From Lacipirellula parvula (lineage in GTDB: Bacteria > Planctomycetota > Planctomycetia > Pirellulales > Lacipirellulaceae): a DNA stretch of 64,000 nt. A program made the position numbers and the translations under genes. The stretch lies in the NCBI RefSeq assembly GCF_009177095.1, contig NZ_AP021861.1:6616501-6680500 (forward strand). The letters run 5' to 3'. Under the pieces are notes generated by a model. That model had not been told where the DNA came from and did no database searches. It saw only the letters and a list, made by a program, of their open reading frames with translations. How positions within the stretch are numbered: the stretch's first letter is position 1; each line of letters starts with the position of its first letter. Shown here one piece after another: positions 7,640-15,363 of the stretch.

Positions 7640-8639
7640 TCGCCGGCGGCTTCGCTTCGTTGATTAAATCAATCAGCACCCGCAGCCGCCCATAGTTCCG
7701 TCGATTGAAGTGAAACGCCAACCGCGGCAACGTCGAGAGGCTAAAGTCGTCGGCTTCTTCCTTAAACGCTTCGCGCTGCACGAACTCGCCCTTCGCCAAG
7801 AGGTCGGTGAAGTCGCGATTGATCTCCGCGAGCGTCTCCTCCGGCAGCTTGTGCTGCAAGCGGAACACTAGTTCCTTCCGCACGAACCGCATGCTGTGGA
7901 ACACACGATAGAACTGCATAATCTCGCCGACAGTCTCCTCGACCGTGTCGAACACTTTGTACAAACGGAAGTCAACGTGCGAGATCATTCGCTCGCCCCA
8001 CAGATGCTTGTCGACGAACGCGTGGAAGTCTTTCCAATAAGTGCCGCCCGGCTCGTCGAGCAAAATCACGGGCACCATGTCGCGTTTGCCTGTTTGCAAC
8101 AGCGTGAGCACTTCGAGCCCTTCGTCGAGCGTGCCGAAGCCGCCCGGCAGGCAGACCACGGCGTCGCACTCTTTGACGAACATCAGCTTGCGCGTGAAGA
8201 AGTACTTCATGTTCACGAGCTTCGGATCGTCGCGAATGATTTCGTTCGACGACTGCTCGAAGGGCAACATAATGTTGAGCCCCATCGAGTTCTCGCGCCC
8301 CGCGCCGCGATGCCCCGCCTCCATGATGCCGCTGGCGGCGCCGGTGACGACCAACCACTGCCGGTCGGCCATCTCCTTGCCGAGCTCCATCGCCTGCACG
8401 TAGGCCGGCGCGTCGGCCGGCGTGCGGGCTGAGCCGAAGACGGTCACCTTCCGCTTCCCCCGATAGCCGGCGAAGACTTTGAACGCATACCGCAGTTCGC
8501 GGATCGTGCGGGCGAGGATCTTCAAGTCGCCGCGATCGATGCGATCGGCGTGCATCTTGTCGGTCGACTCGCGTAGCATCGCGATCAGATCGGAAATATC
8601 GTCAGGCTCCATCGGAAGCTGGGAATCAACGGTCGACAT
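7602..8639 (-). CDS. LOG-family (TIGR00730) Rossmann-fold protein with C-terminal extension
   Basis: A 345-residue protein with the LOG / cytokinin-riboside-phosphoribohydrolase fold. VTVFGSARTPAD (near residue 64), VVTGAASGIMEAGHRGAG and the hallmark PGGFGTLDE (near residue 165) are all present. Characterised members hydrolyse nucleoside 5'-monophosphates to base and ribose phosphate; many bacterial ones are mis-annotated as lysine decarboxylases. Relative to short LOG proteins (about 190 residues) it has a helical N-terminal extension of about 60 residues and a C-terminal extension of about 100. Such long forms occur in several phyla. Cytosolic; its substrate is unknown. Confidence 0.9.
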   Translation of the reverse strand: MSTVDSQLPMEPDDISDLIAMLRESTDKMHADRIDRGDLKILARTIRELRYAFKVFAGYRGKRKVTVFGSARTPADAPAYVQAMELGKEMADRQWLVVTGAASGIMEAGHRGAGRENSMGLNIMLPFEQSSNEIIRDDPKLVNMKYFFTRKLMFVKECDAVVCLPGGFGTLDEGLEVLTLLQTGKRDMVPVILLDEPGGTYWKDFHAFVDKHLWGERMISHVDFRLYKVFDTVEETVGEIMQFYRVFHSMRFVRKELVFRLQHKLPEETLAEINRDFTDLLAKGEFVQREAFKEEADDFSLSTLPRLAFHFNRRNYGRLRVLIDLINEAKPPAIEEAKRHVPTLS

Positions 8640-8713
8640 GCTCTTTCGCTCTCTCTAACAGTCAGCGCAACGCACAGGCCCTGGGACTGCGCTGGAACGC
8701 GGTTCGATTTTTT

Positions 8714-8801
8714 TGACAGGATAACAGGATGTCAGAGATCAACGGGATGAAATTCGTTCTTACCGAAATCCTGTCGATCCCCCTCATCCTGTAATCCTGT
8801 C
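8714..8801. repeat. Palindromic repeat, family E (copy E1)
   Basis: Arms GACAGGATAACAGGAT and ATCCTGTAATCCTGTCC enclose a partly repeated centre containing AAATCCTGTCGATCC. Related copies lie at 30917-31008 and 32204-32329. It lies upstream of the LOG-family gene, which reads away from it. Confidence 0.85.
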
Positions 8802-8902
8802 CAGTCTTCAGTATTCTTAGCAACCAGACGCAACGAAAACAGCCCGGCGGGTGACGCCGGGCTGCTTCGAAGGTGTTCAAACTCGGTCGCGAGCGATCCC
8901 GC

Positions 8903-9148
8903 TCAGGCCGAGGGGCGACGGTAGTACTGGTAGGCCAGCAGCACTTCGTACAGGTCGGCCGAGAGGGTGATCTCGTCGTCCTCGAAGTCGCTCAGCCAAG
9001 TGCGACGGCTGTTCACGGCGTCGGCGAGCAGCGGCAACACCTCGCTCAGCGGGGCGGTGACGCAGGGCTTGCCGGCGGTCGACTTGGCCAGCGTCGGCGT
9101 GCTGACTTCTTCCGGACCGCGGTAAATTCTCAGGTAGCTAGCAGACAT
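8903..9148 (-). CDS. Small hypothetical protein
   Basis: An 81-residue acidic protein, MSASYLRIYRGPEEVSTPTL at its N-terminus and LSADLYEVLLAYQYYRRPSA at its C-terminus. There is no signal peptide, membrane segment or metal motif. The start at 9148 is preceded by AGGGA 12 nt upstream; an upstream ATG at 9235 would add 29 residues of non-protein-like sequence and is rejected. Balanced composition and a clean ribosome-binding site suggest a real gene, but I cannot assign a role. It stands alone, with a 370-bp spacer on its upstream side. Confidence 0.65.
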   Translation of the reverse strand: MSASYLRIYRGPEEVSTPTLAKSTAGKPCVTAPLSEVLPLLADAVNSRRTWLSDFEDDEITLSADLYEVLLAYQYYRRPSA

Positions 9149-9520
9149 CTCGAGGGGTCCCTCCCATCGGTGACATGTCGTAACGCGATGACTCAGTTGC
9201 GTGCGACGCATCGGGCTCATCCATGAGCCGCTCACGCCATCAATGGCGCATGCGCCCCCTCACACGCATTGGGTGGTATCGTCTGGCGCGGTTTGGGACG
9301 TTGAGCCAATCGGAGGGGAAATCGGAAATGTGCCCAAAGCCGCTGCTAGCGGAGCTTGGCCTGCATATTCCGTCGACAGCAGGCGCAAACCCTCACTCGC
9401 GCGCGAAAATGCGCCGATAAAGTCGACATTGCCGCGACATTTCGCCGCCTGATCACGCCTCGGAGCCGCCGGCTGCTAGCATGCCGACCGCCTCTGCGGC
9501 CTCCGCTTCTGCCAAATCGC
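9149..9520. other. Spacer upstream of the first outer-membrane barrel gene
   Basis: A divergent spacer between the small minus-strand gene and the first barrel gene. I see no repeat family copy, tRNA or convincing promoter pair. A TTG-initiated extension of the barrel frame to 9356 is possible but reads as Arg-rich, non-signal sequence. Confidence 0.5.
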
Positions 9521-10708
9521 ATGACGAGCCCAACCTCCACCAGCGTGCCCGGCGAACGCGCCGGACGCCGTTGGCGGGCTTGGTGGCGAGTCGTGCTACT
9601 GCTGCTGGCGCCCTGCCCGCTCGCCGCTCGCGCTGCGGAGCCGGTCGCGGAACTCGCCCCGCTGCCGCCGGTGCTCGAACAGCCGAGCGAGCTCGCCGCC
9701 GCGGAGTTCGAACACGCGACGCCCGTCTCGTTCGACGACGCCCTCCTGCAGTCAGCGCCGTCGCCAGCTCACCGCGTCTCGTTCTTCGCCGACCTGCTCA
9801 TTTGGAACGTCCGCGAAGGCGCCGCCGACAACTGGGCTCAAGAGATTGCTCCCCCCAGCGGCCTCGCCAACAGCGGCACGGTCCAACTGATCGACGCCCC
9901 GTTCGACTGGAACGCCGGCCTCCGCGTCGGCATGGCGAAGCAACTAAACGATGGCTTCGACGTCGGCCTCGCTTACACGAACTTCTCCACCCAGGCGACC
10001 AACCAAGCCTCGGGCGCCGTCTACTCCGCCTTCCTCGGCAACTTCTACGTCGACAACACCGACGGCTCGTCGTTCGGCCCGCACTACGAGCAGGCCGCCG
10101 TCGATTGGGATTTTGACTTTCACGCGATCGACTTCGAAGTCGGCCGCACCTTCGTCGTCGACCATTCGCTCACGCTGCGCCCCTACGCCGGCTTGAAAGC
10201 GGCGATCATCGACCAAACGATTCACTCGCGTTGGCAGAACCCGATCAACGACGGTTCGCACGTTTATCTGTTCGATTCCGCGGTTGAGAACCTGCAGCAA
10301 GATTTTTGGGGCATCGGCCCCGCGATCGGCGTCACAGGGACCGCTCCGCTCCATACGTCGTCGAGCCGTTCGCTCCGCCTCGTTGCGTCGCCCTCGGCCG
10401 CGGTGATGTACGGCCACTGGAAGTTCAGCGACCGCTACCAAAACGACGGCCCCACGTCGACGACGATCGGGACGCCGACATCGATCGCGATCGATGCCAG
10501 CCCTATCGACGGCGCCGCGACGATGGCTCGCGGCTTCGTCGGCATTGAATGGACGCAACAGTTCGCCGGAACGACGGCGGCCATCAGCCTCGGCTACGAG
10601 GCACAGGTTTGGTTGAACCAGATGCAGTTTTACTCGTTCAACATGGGGCGATTGAATAACCTCACGTCGCTGCAGGGAGGGCTGATTGAGCTGAGCTTTG
10701 ATTTTTGA
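9521..10708 (+). CDS. Outer-membrane barrel protein, Lpg1974-like (paralogue 1 of 3)
   Basis: A 395-residue exported protein: Arg-rich n-region, a hydrophobic core (VVLLLLAPCPLAARAA) ending in AAEP, and a beta-rich mature part. Landmarks shared with the next two genes are FFADLLIWN (first strand), FDWNAGLRVGM, HAIDFEVGRTF, LRPYAGLKAAIIDQTI and DFWGIGPAIGV. The protein ends in Phe (ELSFDF), as outer-membrane barrels usually do. The pattern fits the Lpg1974 / Legionella_OMP pore-forming family; pore activity itself is inferred. The start at 9521 was chosen because it opens directly into the signal peptide. An A-type and an F-type hairpin lie just after the stop. Confidence 0.8.
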   Translation: MTSPTSTSVPGERAGRRWRAWWRVVLLLLAPCPLAARAAEPVAELAPLPPVLEQPSELAAAEFEHATPVSFDDALLQSAPSPAHRVSFFADLLIWNVREGAADNWAQEIAPPSGLANSGTVQLIDAPFDWNAGLRVGMAKQLNDGFDVGLAYTNFSTQATNQASGAVYSAFLGNFYVDNTDGSSFGPHYEQAAVDWDFDFHAIDFEVGRTFVVDHSLTLRPYAGLKAAIIDQTIHSRWQNPINDGSHVYLFDSAVENLQQDFWGIGPAIGVTGTAPLHTSSSRSLRLVASPSAAVMYGHWKFSDRYQNDGPTSTTIGTPTSIAIDASPIDGAATMARGFVGIEWTQQFAGTTAAISLGYEAQVWLNQMQFYSFNMGRLNNLTSLQGGLIELSFDF

Positions 10709-10710
10709 TG

Positions 10711-10755
10711 ATTAATCCCCCTCCCTTGAAGGGAGGGGCTAGGGGAGGGATTAAA
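10711..10755. repeat. Short family A-like palindrome (copy A2)
   Basis: TTAATCCCCCTCCCTTGAAG pairs with a GGGAGGGGCTAGGGGAGGGATTAA-type right arm. It begins 3 bp after the stop of the first barrel gene and is followed by AAAAAA. It could work as a terminator in either direction. Confidence 0.75.
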
Positions 10756-10758
10756 AAA

Positions 10759-10785
10759 GACCGCTGGCATCAAGCCAGCGGCTCG
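10759..10785. repeat. Hairpin repeat, family F (copy F7)
   Basis: GACCGCTGGC-ATCAA-GCCAGCGG followed by CTCGC. Family F hairpins share the flanks GCGAGCC and GGTC (or their complements) and a variable stem. Other copies are at 21259, 23598, 43529, 44067, 47001 and 47139. Confidence 0.7.
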
Positions 10786-10821
10786 CCTGGAAGTTGGAGT
10801 TGATGCTTTAACTGATTCTGC

Positions 10822-11781
10822 ATGCCGCGTCTTACGAACTACCTGCTGCTGCTCTTACTCGCCGCCGGCGCCTCGCGCGCCGTCGCCGCGGAACAGCTTG
10901 CGCCGTTCGCCGACGTGCTCGCCTGGCAAGCCTCCCAAGAGACCTCCTCCGTCTGGGCCAGCGTCATCAGTTCCGATCCCGCGACTTCCACCGACACATT
11001 CACCCCCGCGCAAGTCGACTTCGATTGGAACGCCGGCCTCCGCGCCGGGTTCGAGTTCACGCCCGACGAATCGCTCTGGAGCTCGCAGCTCTACTGGACC
11101 TACTTTCCTACCGAGCAAACCTCCTCGATCGCCGACGGCGCTCACCTCATCCTTCCCGAATCGTTCAGCGGTTTCACGAGCGGCCTCGACGCGTTCCTGT
11201 TCACCGCCGCGTCGATCAAGTGGCAACTCGATTACAACACAATCGATCTCGTCGCCGGCCGCGACATCCCGCTCACGGAAACGCTTTCCATCCGCCCCAC
11301 GCTCGGGCTGAAGGCCGCGATCATCAACCAATCGATCCAAACCGATTGGCAAAACCCGCTCATCGGCCTCCACGCGACCGGCGACGTTCAGCACGACTAC
11401 TGGGGTCTCGGCCCCGCGTTCGGCATCGACGGCCGTTGGGGCATGAAAGAGAGCGGCCTCAGTCTCGTCGGCTCGTTCTCCGGCGCCTTCATGAACGGCG
11501 TCTGGAACGTCACCGACCGCTTCCAACACGATCCGTTCCTCATCTACCCTGCGGAGAGCATCACCACTACCGTCAAAGACTCGGCCCTCGGCACGTTGAT
11601 GCTCCGCTATTTCTTCGGCCTGCGGTGGAGCCGCCCCGGCCACGTGTCGACCGCGGTTCACCTCGGCTATGAACTCGAGTGGTGGGCCAACCAACAGCGA
11701 CTGCCGACGTTCCAGCAACTACCCATGCATGGCGACCTCACATTACAGGGGGCGTCATGCGGCGTATCATTCTCCTTCTAA
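10822..11781 (+). CDS. Outer-membrane barrel protein, Lpg1974-like (paralogue 2 of 3)
   Basis: A 319-residue exported protein with a clear signal peptide (MPRLTNYLLLLLLAAGASRA-VAAEQ). The mature part aligns by eye with its neighbours: APFADVLAWQ, DFDWNAGLRAGFEF, YNTIDLVAGRDI, IRPTLGLKAAIINQSIQTDW, YWGLGPAFGIDGRWG, and a C-terminal strand ending in Phe (GVSFSF). It lacks the longer N-terminal linker of paralogue 1. Its last 25 bp overlap the start of paralogue 3, implying translational coupling in one operon. Confidence 0.8.
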   Translation: MPRLTNYLLLLLLAAGASRAVAAEQLAPFADVLAWQASQETSSVWASVISSDPATSTDTFTPAQVDFDWNAGLRAGFEFTPDESLWSSQLYWTYFPTEQTSSIADGAHLILPESFSGFTSGLDAFLFTAASIKWQLDYNTIDLVAGRDIPLTETLSIRPTLGLKAAIINQSIQTDWQNPLIGLHATGDVQHDYWGLGPAFGIDGRWGMKESGLSLVGSFSGAFMNGVWNVTDRFQHDPFLIYPAESITTTVKDSALGTLMLRYFFGLRWSRPGHVSTAVHLGYELEWWANQQRLPTFQQLPMHGDLTLQGASCGVSFSF

Positions 11782-12710
11782 CGCTCAGTTGGCAACTCCT
11801 CTGCCACAACGCGAGCGCGCATGCGCTCGAGTTCTTCGGCGACTTCCTCTACTGGAAGGCGACCGAGACCGTCGACTGGACGCTCGACCAGAACAGCAAT
11901 CCCGCCAACCAGTTCGTCGCCTACCGCACCATCGAGTATGGCTTCGACCCCGGCTTCCGCGCGGGCGTCGCCCATGAAGGCGATCTCGACGCAAGGTTCT
12001 ACTACACACGGTTCCACACGAGCACGTCCGACTCCGCGACCGGCCAACTGACCGGCGCCTTCATGGGCGCGAAGATGAACCAGCCGCCGGCGCCGACGAG
12101 CTACTTCGACGTCGGCCAGGTCGCCGCCGAGATCGACTACAACATGTTCGACTTCGATCTCGGCCGCCGCTTCCAGCCTAGCGAATCGCTGATGCTGCGG
12201 CCCGTCGTTGGCCTCCGCGCCGGTTGGATCAACCAGAACATCGACTCGCAGTTCGACGCCAACTACCTCGACAACGGCGCGCCGCTCCATCGCCAGGTGA
12301 ACGAAGCGATGACCAACGACTTCTGGGGGATCGGCCCGAAGCTCGGCCTGGAAAATGCTCTGAACCTCCATCGCGGCGAAGCGTGCGAGTTCAACCTCGC
12401 AGCCAACTTCTACGCGGCGTACCTCATCGGCCACTGGGACGTCGACGACGTCACCCGCATCGCCAACACGCAGAACGGCAGCACGACGAACTCGAATTAC
12501 GTCGTCGACGTCGACAGCCGCGACTTCGGCGCCCTCGCGTTCCAGGCGATCCTCGGCCTGAATATGAAATACGGCCGTTGGACCGGAACGGTCGGCTACG
12601 AACTAAACGACTGGCTCAACCAGGGCCAATTCTTCGACGACGCCACCGGCCCCCACGACAACGACCTGCTGCTCCAAGGCCTCACGGCGCGGCTCGGTTG
12701 TAGTTTTTGA
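11757..12710 (+). CDS. Outer-membrane barrel protein, Lpg1974-like (paralogue 3 of 3)
   Basis: A 317-residue exported protein starting inside the 3' end of paralogue 2. The signal peptide is MRRIILLLTLSWQLLCHNAS-AHA. Landmarks are EFFGDFLYWK, EYGFDPGFRAGV, NMFDFDLGRRF, LRPVVGLRAGWINQNI, DFWGIGPKLGLE, and a last strand ending LTARLGCSF. The three proteins share topology but are clearly diverged, so the duplications are old. An upstream ATG at 11679 would add 26 residues before the signal peptide and is unlikely. Confidence 0.8.
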   Translation: MRRIILLLTLSWQLLCHNASAHALEFFGDFLYWKATETVDWTLDQNSNPANQFVAYRTIEYGFDPGFRAGVAHEGDLDARFYYTRFHTSTSDSATGQLTGAFMGAKMNQPPAPTSYFDVGQVAAEIDYNMFDFDLGRRFQPSESLMLRPVVGLRAGWINQNIDSQFDANYLDNGAPLHRQVNEAMTNDFWGIGPKLGLENALNLHRGEACEFNLAANFYAAYLIGHWDVDDVTRIANTQNGSTTNSNYVVDVDSRDFGALAFQAILGLNMKYGRWTGTVGYELNDWLNQGQFFDDATGPHDNDLLLQGLTARLGCSF

Positions 12711-12728
12711 GCGAGCGCCTAGGATAAA

Positions 12729-12772
12729 TGCGGTAGCCGCTCCGCTACCCCCGGGCAGAGCCCGGGGCTAAA
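12729..12772. repeat. Partial family B-like palindrome (copy B1)
   Basis: Two adjacent hairpins just after the third barrel gene: GCGGTAGCCGCTCCGCTACC and CCCCGGGCAGAGCCCGGGGC followed by TAAA. The second matches one arm of family B (see 58880-58970). It may serve as the end of the barrel operon. Confidence 0.7.
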
Positions 12773-12808
12773 TTCCCTCACGTTCCATCATCGCCCCTTC
12801 GCCCTTCC

Positions 12809-13294
12809 ATGGACTTCCGCGAACGACTTCAACGCGCCACCCTCCGCGGCCAGCAGGCCCGCGACGCCGAGGCGCAGGCTCAAGCCGCCAAGGCCCTCAG
12901 CGAAGAGGAGTGCCGCCGGCTTCACGCGAGCTATCGAAACATCCTGAACGACCACATCGAAAGTTGTCTCAAGCAACTCGCCGAAAACTTCCCTGGCTTC
13001 AACTACGAACCGGTAATCAGCGACAAGGGTTGGGGCGGCGCCATCCGTCGCGACGACTTCGGCATGAGCCACGGCCGGCGAGAAAACTACTTCAGCCGTT
13101 TGGAGATTCTGGTCAGCCCCCACAACCAGTACCACGTCCTCGACGTGGTCGCGAAGGGCGCCGTCCGCAATAAGGAGAACTTCAGCCGGAATCACTACCA
13201 CCTGCTGAAGGACGCCGATCTCGACGCGTTCAAGAATATGATCGAGCAGTGGACGTTAGACTACGCCGAACAATACGCGGCCAGCACGACGTAG
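12809..13294 (+). CDS. Hypothetical cytosolic protein
   Basis: A 161-residue protein that I do not recognise. The N-terminal 45 residues are Ala/Gln/Arg-rich and likely a coiled helix. The rest is mixed: CLKQLAENFPGFNYEPVISD, GWGGAIRRDDFGM, YFSRLEILVSP, LDVVAKGAVRNKENFSRNHY. No signal peptide or membrane segment is seen. Normal base composition and a defined ATG support a real gene. A bidirectional terminator lies about 195 bp downstream. Confidence 0.75.
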   Translation: MDFRERLQRATLRGQQARDAEAQAQAAKALSEEECRRLHASYRNILNDHIESCLKQLAENFPGFNYEPVISDKGWGGAIRRDDFGMSHGRRENYFSRLEILVSPHNQYHVLDVVAKGAVRNKENFSRNHYHLLKDADLDAFKNMIEQWTLDYAEQYAASTT

Positions 13295-13328
13295 CGTCCT
13301 AGCCCCTGGCTCCAAAAATAAACCCTGT

Positions 13329-13429
13329 GGTTCCCTCCCCTTGATGGGGAGGGTTAGGGAGGGGTGATTGAGGCGGGTACCAGGGTTCACTCCCCCCTCC
13401 CCAGCCCTCCCCTCAAGGGGGAGGGAGCC
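13329..13429. repeat. Palindromic repeat, family A (copy A3)
   Basis: A 101-bp copy of the family A near-palindrome found inside folK, here between convergent genes. It is two bases longer than the coding-compatible 99-bp copies. Confidence 0.92.
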
Positions 13430-13488
13430 GCAACATTTCTCTTGGGGAACGTCCCCAACTGGGGCTAGAAGAAACAACACAATAAAAG

Positions 13489-13520
13489 AAGCCGCGGAGG
13501 TTTCGCTCCGCGGCTTTTCT
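13489..13520. terminator. Bidirectional intrinsic terminator
   Basis: A 10-bp perfect stem (AAGCCGCGGA with TCCGCGGCTT) around an 8-nt loop. TTTTCTGTT follows on the plus strand and CTTTTATT on the minus strand. It sits between two convergent genes and can serve both. Confidence 0.8.
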
Positions 13521-13567
13521 GTTCCATCGCAACGTCAAACGTCACGCCGTCAGGCTAGAGGCCCGAC

Positions 13568-14419
13568 CTACGCATCCATCGGTGCGAGCGTCAGCTGACG
13601 CAACGCATCGAGACACTCAATCACCGACTCCGGCGTCGTCTCGGCCCACTCCAAGCGACGCTGCGTGATGATCGCCAGCTTGAACTGCTCGAACGCATCG
13701 GCAATGTCGTCAGGCAGGTCGCCCACTTCGACGCTCAACCGGGTCCGCTCTTTCTTTTGGCTCTTCGGCGATTCGTCATCGTAGGACGACGAGCTCGACT
13801 CGCCACCTTCCGATTCCGCCTCTTCGTCCGACTCTTCTTTCGTCCGCTTGGCGGTCCCTTCGACCGACTTCACCTCGGCCGATTCGCCGGTGATCGCATC
13901 TTCGCGCGACGCCATTTCCGACTCGTCTTCGCCGAGCCATGGCGCCTCTTCATCGTCGCCCGCGGCTTCCTCGTCGTCAGCCGGCATCGTTTCGCCTGGC
14001 TTGCCGACTGTTTCCCAACGTTGGCCGCGCATCTGCGAGACCGACCAACCGTTGTGGATCGCCCCTTCGAGCCACATCTCGGCGTCTTCCCAATCAATCG
14101 CCGCTTGGAAGTGACTCCAGAACAAGCCTTGGTACTGATCGAACGCGTCGCCGAAGCGTTGGTAGACGCGACGCAACCGGCCGACGTGCTGGCTGGTGAC
14201 GCGGCCGACGAGGTTCGACCACGCTTCATCGGAGTACTCGGTCACCGCGGCGCCGGAAGCGAGCAGCGCTTCGCGCCATTCGCAAATGATTCGCCCCTTT
14301 TCCCAGTTGGTCGTACTGACCAGGCGATTCCATTGTCCGACAAACCGTCCTGCAGCTTCGTCGGTCGACGACGCTCCTTCAGCAACAGCGGTGTCAGACT
14401 CGTTCTTTCCGGCGGCCAT
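13568..14419 (-). CDS. Hypothetical protein with a Trp-rich N-terminal domain and an acidic linker
   Basis: A 283-residue cytosolic protein of unknown function. Residues about 25-140 form a compact, Trp-rich helical-looking domain (FVGQWNRLVSTTNWEKGRII, RVTSQHVGRLRRVYQRFG, FQAAIDWEDAEMWLEGAIHN). Residues about 145-225 are a low-complexity Asp/Glu/Ser linker (EESDEEAESEGG, SSSSSYDDE). The last 60 residues form a second small helical region (DLPDDIADAFEQFKLAIITQ). The layout suggests a two-domain adaptor or regulator, which is inference. No operon partner is visible. Confidence 0.75.
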   Translation of the reverse strand: MAAGKNESDTAVAEGASSTDEAAGRFVGQWNRLVSTTNWEKGRIICEWREALLASGAAVTEYSDEAWSNLVGRVTSQHVGRLRRVYQRFGDAFDQYQGLFWSHFQAAIDWEDAEMWLEGAIHNGWSVSQMRGQRWETVGKPGETMPADDEEAAGDDEEAPWLGEDESEMASREDAITGESAEVKSVEGTAKRTKEESDEEAESEGGESSSSSYDDESPKSQKKERTRLSVEVGDLPDDIADAFEQFKLAIITQRRLEWAETTPESVIECLDALRQLTLAPMDA

Positions 14420-14669
14420 GCAGATCGCTCCTTGCAGCGTGAAATTCCCAGACGCCGACGAGACGCTCGCCTCGTCGGGGCCGCGGATTCTATCACGCTA
14501 GCGACGAGCAAAACCACAAGGCGCAAGGGGCGCTGGCGTGGAAAAGAGCGGAGTTCTCGCACGGCGCCACGGCAACACCGTTATTCGCCGCAATCTTCGC
14601 GAGTCCGGCGCCCCGCGCCGATCGCGCCAACCGCCAAACTTTCGCGCGCCGACGGGGGATAAGCTGTCG

Positions 14670-14853
14670 GCAGCCGCGGATCAACGATCCGCCGGAGCGA
14701 CTTTCGAATGGGGAATGCCTCATTAATGGCGAATGCTGAATGGGGAATGTGGTAGCGCCGGCGCAGCGGCTGGGAGGCGCTGCTTCCCCCATTCCACATT
14801 CAGCATTCGACATTTGCGATCACCGCACCGGCCGGTCGTTGACCGGCGGCTAC
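14670..14853. repeat. Nested palindromes (family G outside, family H inside)
   Basis: Outer arms: CAGCCGCGGATCAACGATCC at 14670-14700, and its partner GGCCGGTCGTTGACCGGCGG at 14826-14853. Between them a second, unrelated palindrome at 14727-14815 has arms GCGAATGCTGAATGGGGAAT and its complement. The same outer pair encloses a different inner palindrome at 18045-18219. With the short flank 14420-14669, in which I see nothing, it fills the spacer between the preceding and following genes. Confidence 0.85.
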
Positions 14854-15068
14854 TCCAGCACGGGCACTTGTTCGTCGGAGACGAAGTCGCAGCCCTTGTG
14901 GGCGCCGTCGCAGAACGGCCGCTTCGCCGAGTGGCCGCAGCGGCAGAGCGCGTACGCCGGCTTCGCCGGATCAAGCTTGTACTCGCGCCCCTGGGAATCG
15001 AGCAACTTGAAAGGCCCTTCGACGAGGAAGGGGCCGTTGGGGCGCATGCGAATGGTCACGTCTGCCAT
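14850..15068 (-). CDS. CDGSH-type iron-sulfur domain protein
   Basis: A 72-residue protein with one CDGSH (mitoNEET-like) 2Fe-2S motif: ALCRCGHSAKRPFCDGAH, i.e. C-X-C-X2-S-X3-P-X-C-D-G-A-H, giving three Cys and one His ligand. Small bacterial CDGSH proteins bind a redox-active, acid-labile cluster; their partners are mostly unknown. The first 40 residues (VTIRMRPNGPFLVEGPFKLL) form the usual beta-cap. The ATG at 15068 is chosen over 15116 because MADVTIRMRP is the usual family opening. Confidence 0.88.
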   Translation of the reverse strand: MADVTIRMRPNGPFLVEGPFKLLDSQGREYKLDPAKPAYALCRCGHSAKRPFCDGAHKGCDFVSDEQVPVLE

Positions 15069-15236
15069 GGGAAAACCCTGCGGTGCGGTGGCGTTGAGCC
15101 GGGCCAGCGGAGGCACGTCGACTGGAACTGAAGTGACACCAGTCTACCCGATTGCCGAGCGCGCTTGAAGCGAGCACGAGGTGCGCGATGATGCACGCGC
15201 GTTCCATCCCATCCCCAAAGAAAAACTAACCCGTGA

Positions 15237-15335
15237 GGTCCCCTCCCCTTGAGGGGGAGGGTTAGGGAGGGGTGACGGAAGCGGGTACCAGCGTTCCACC
15301 CCCTCCCCAGCCCTCCCCTCAAGGGGGAGGGAGCC
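15237..15335. repeat. Palindromic repeat, family A (copy A4)
   Basis: A 99-bp copy almost identical to the one inside folK, located between the CDGSH gene and the anti-sigma factor gene. Its minus-strand translation in one frame gives the same peptide as the folK insert. Confidence 0.93.
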
Positions 15336-15363
15336 ACAACATTTGTTGTGGCAACAACACGCT

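Noticed and set aside
7602-8639. Lysine decarboxylase
   Set aside because: PGGFGTLDE is the LOG phosphoribohydrolase signature; the decarboxylase name is a known mis-annotation of this family.
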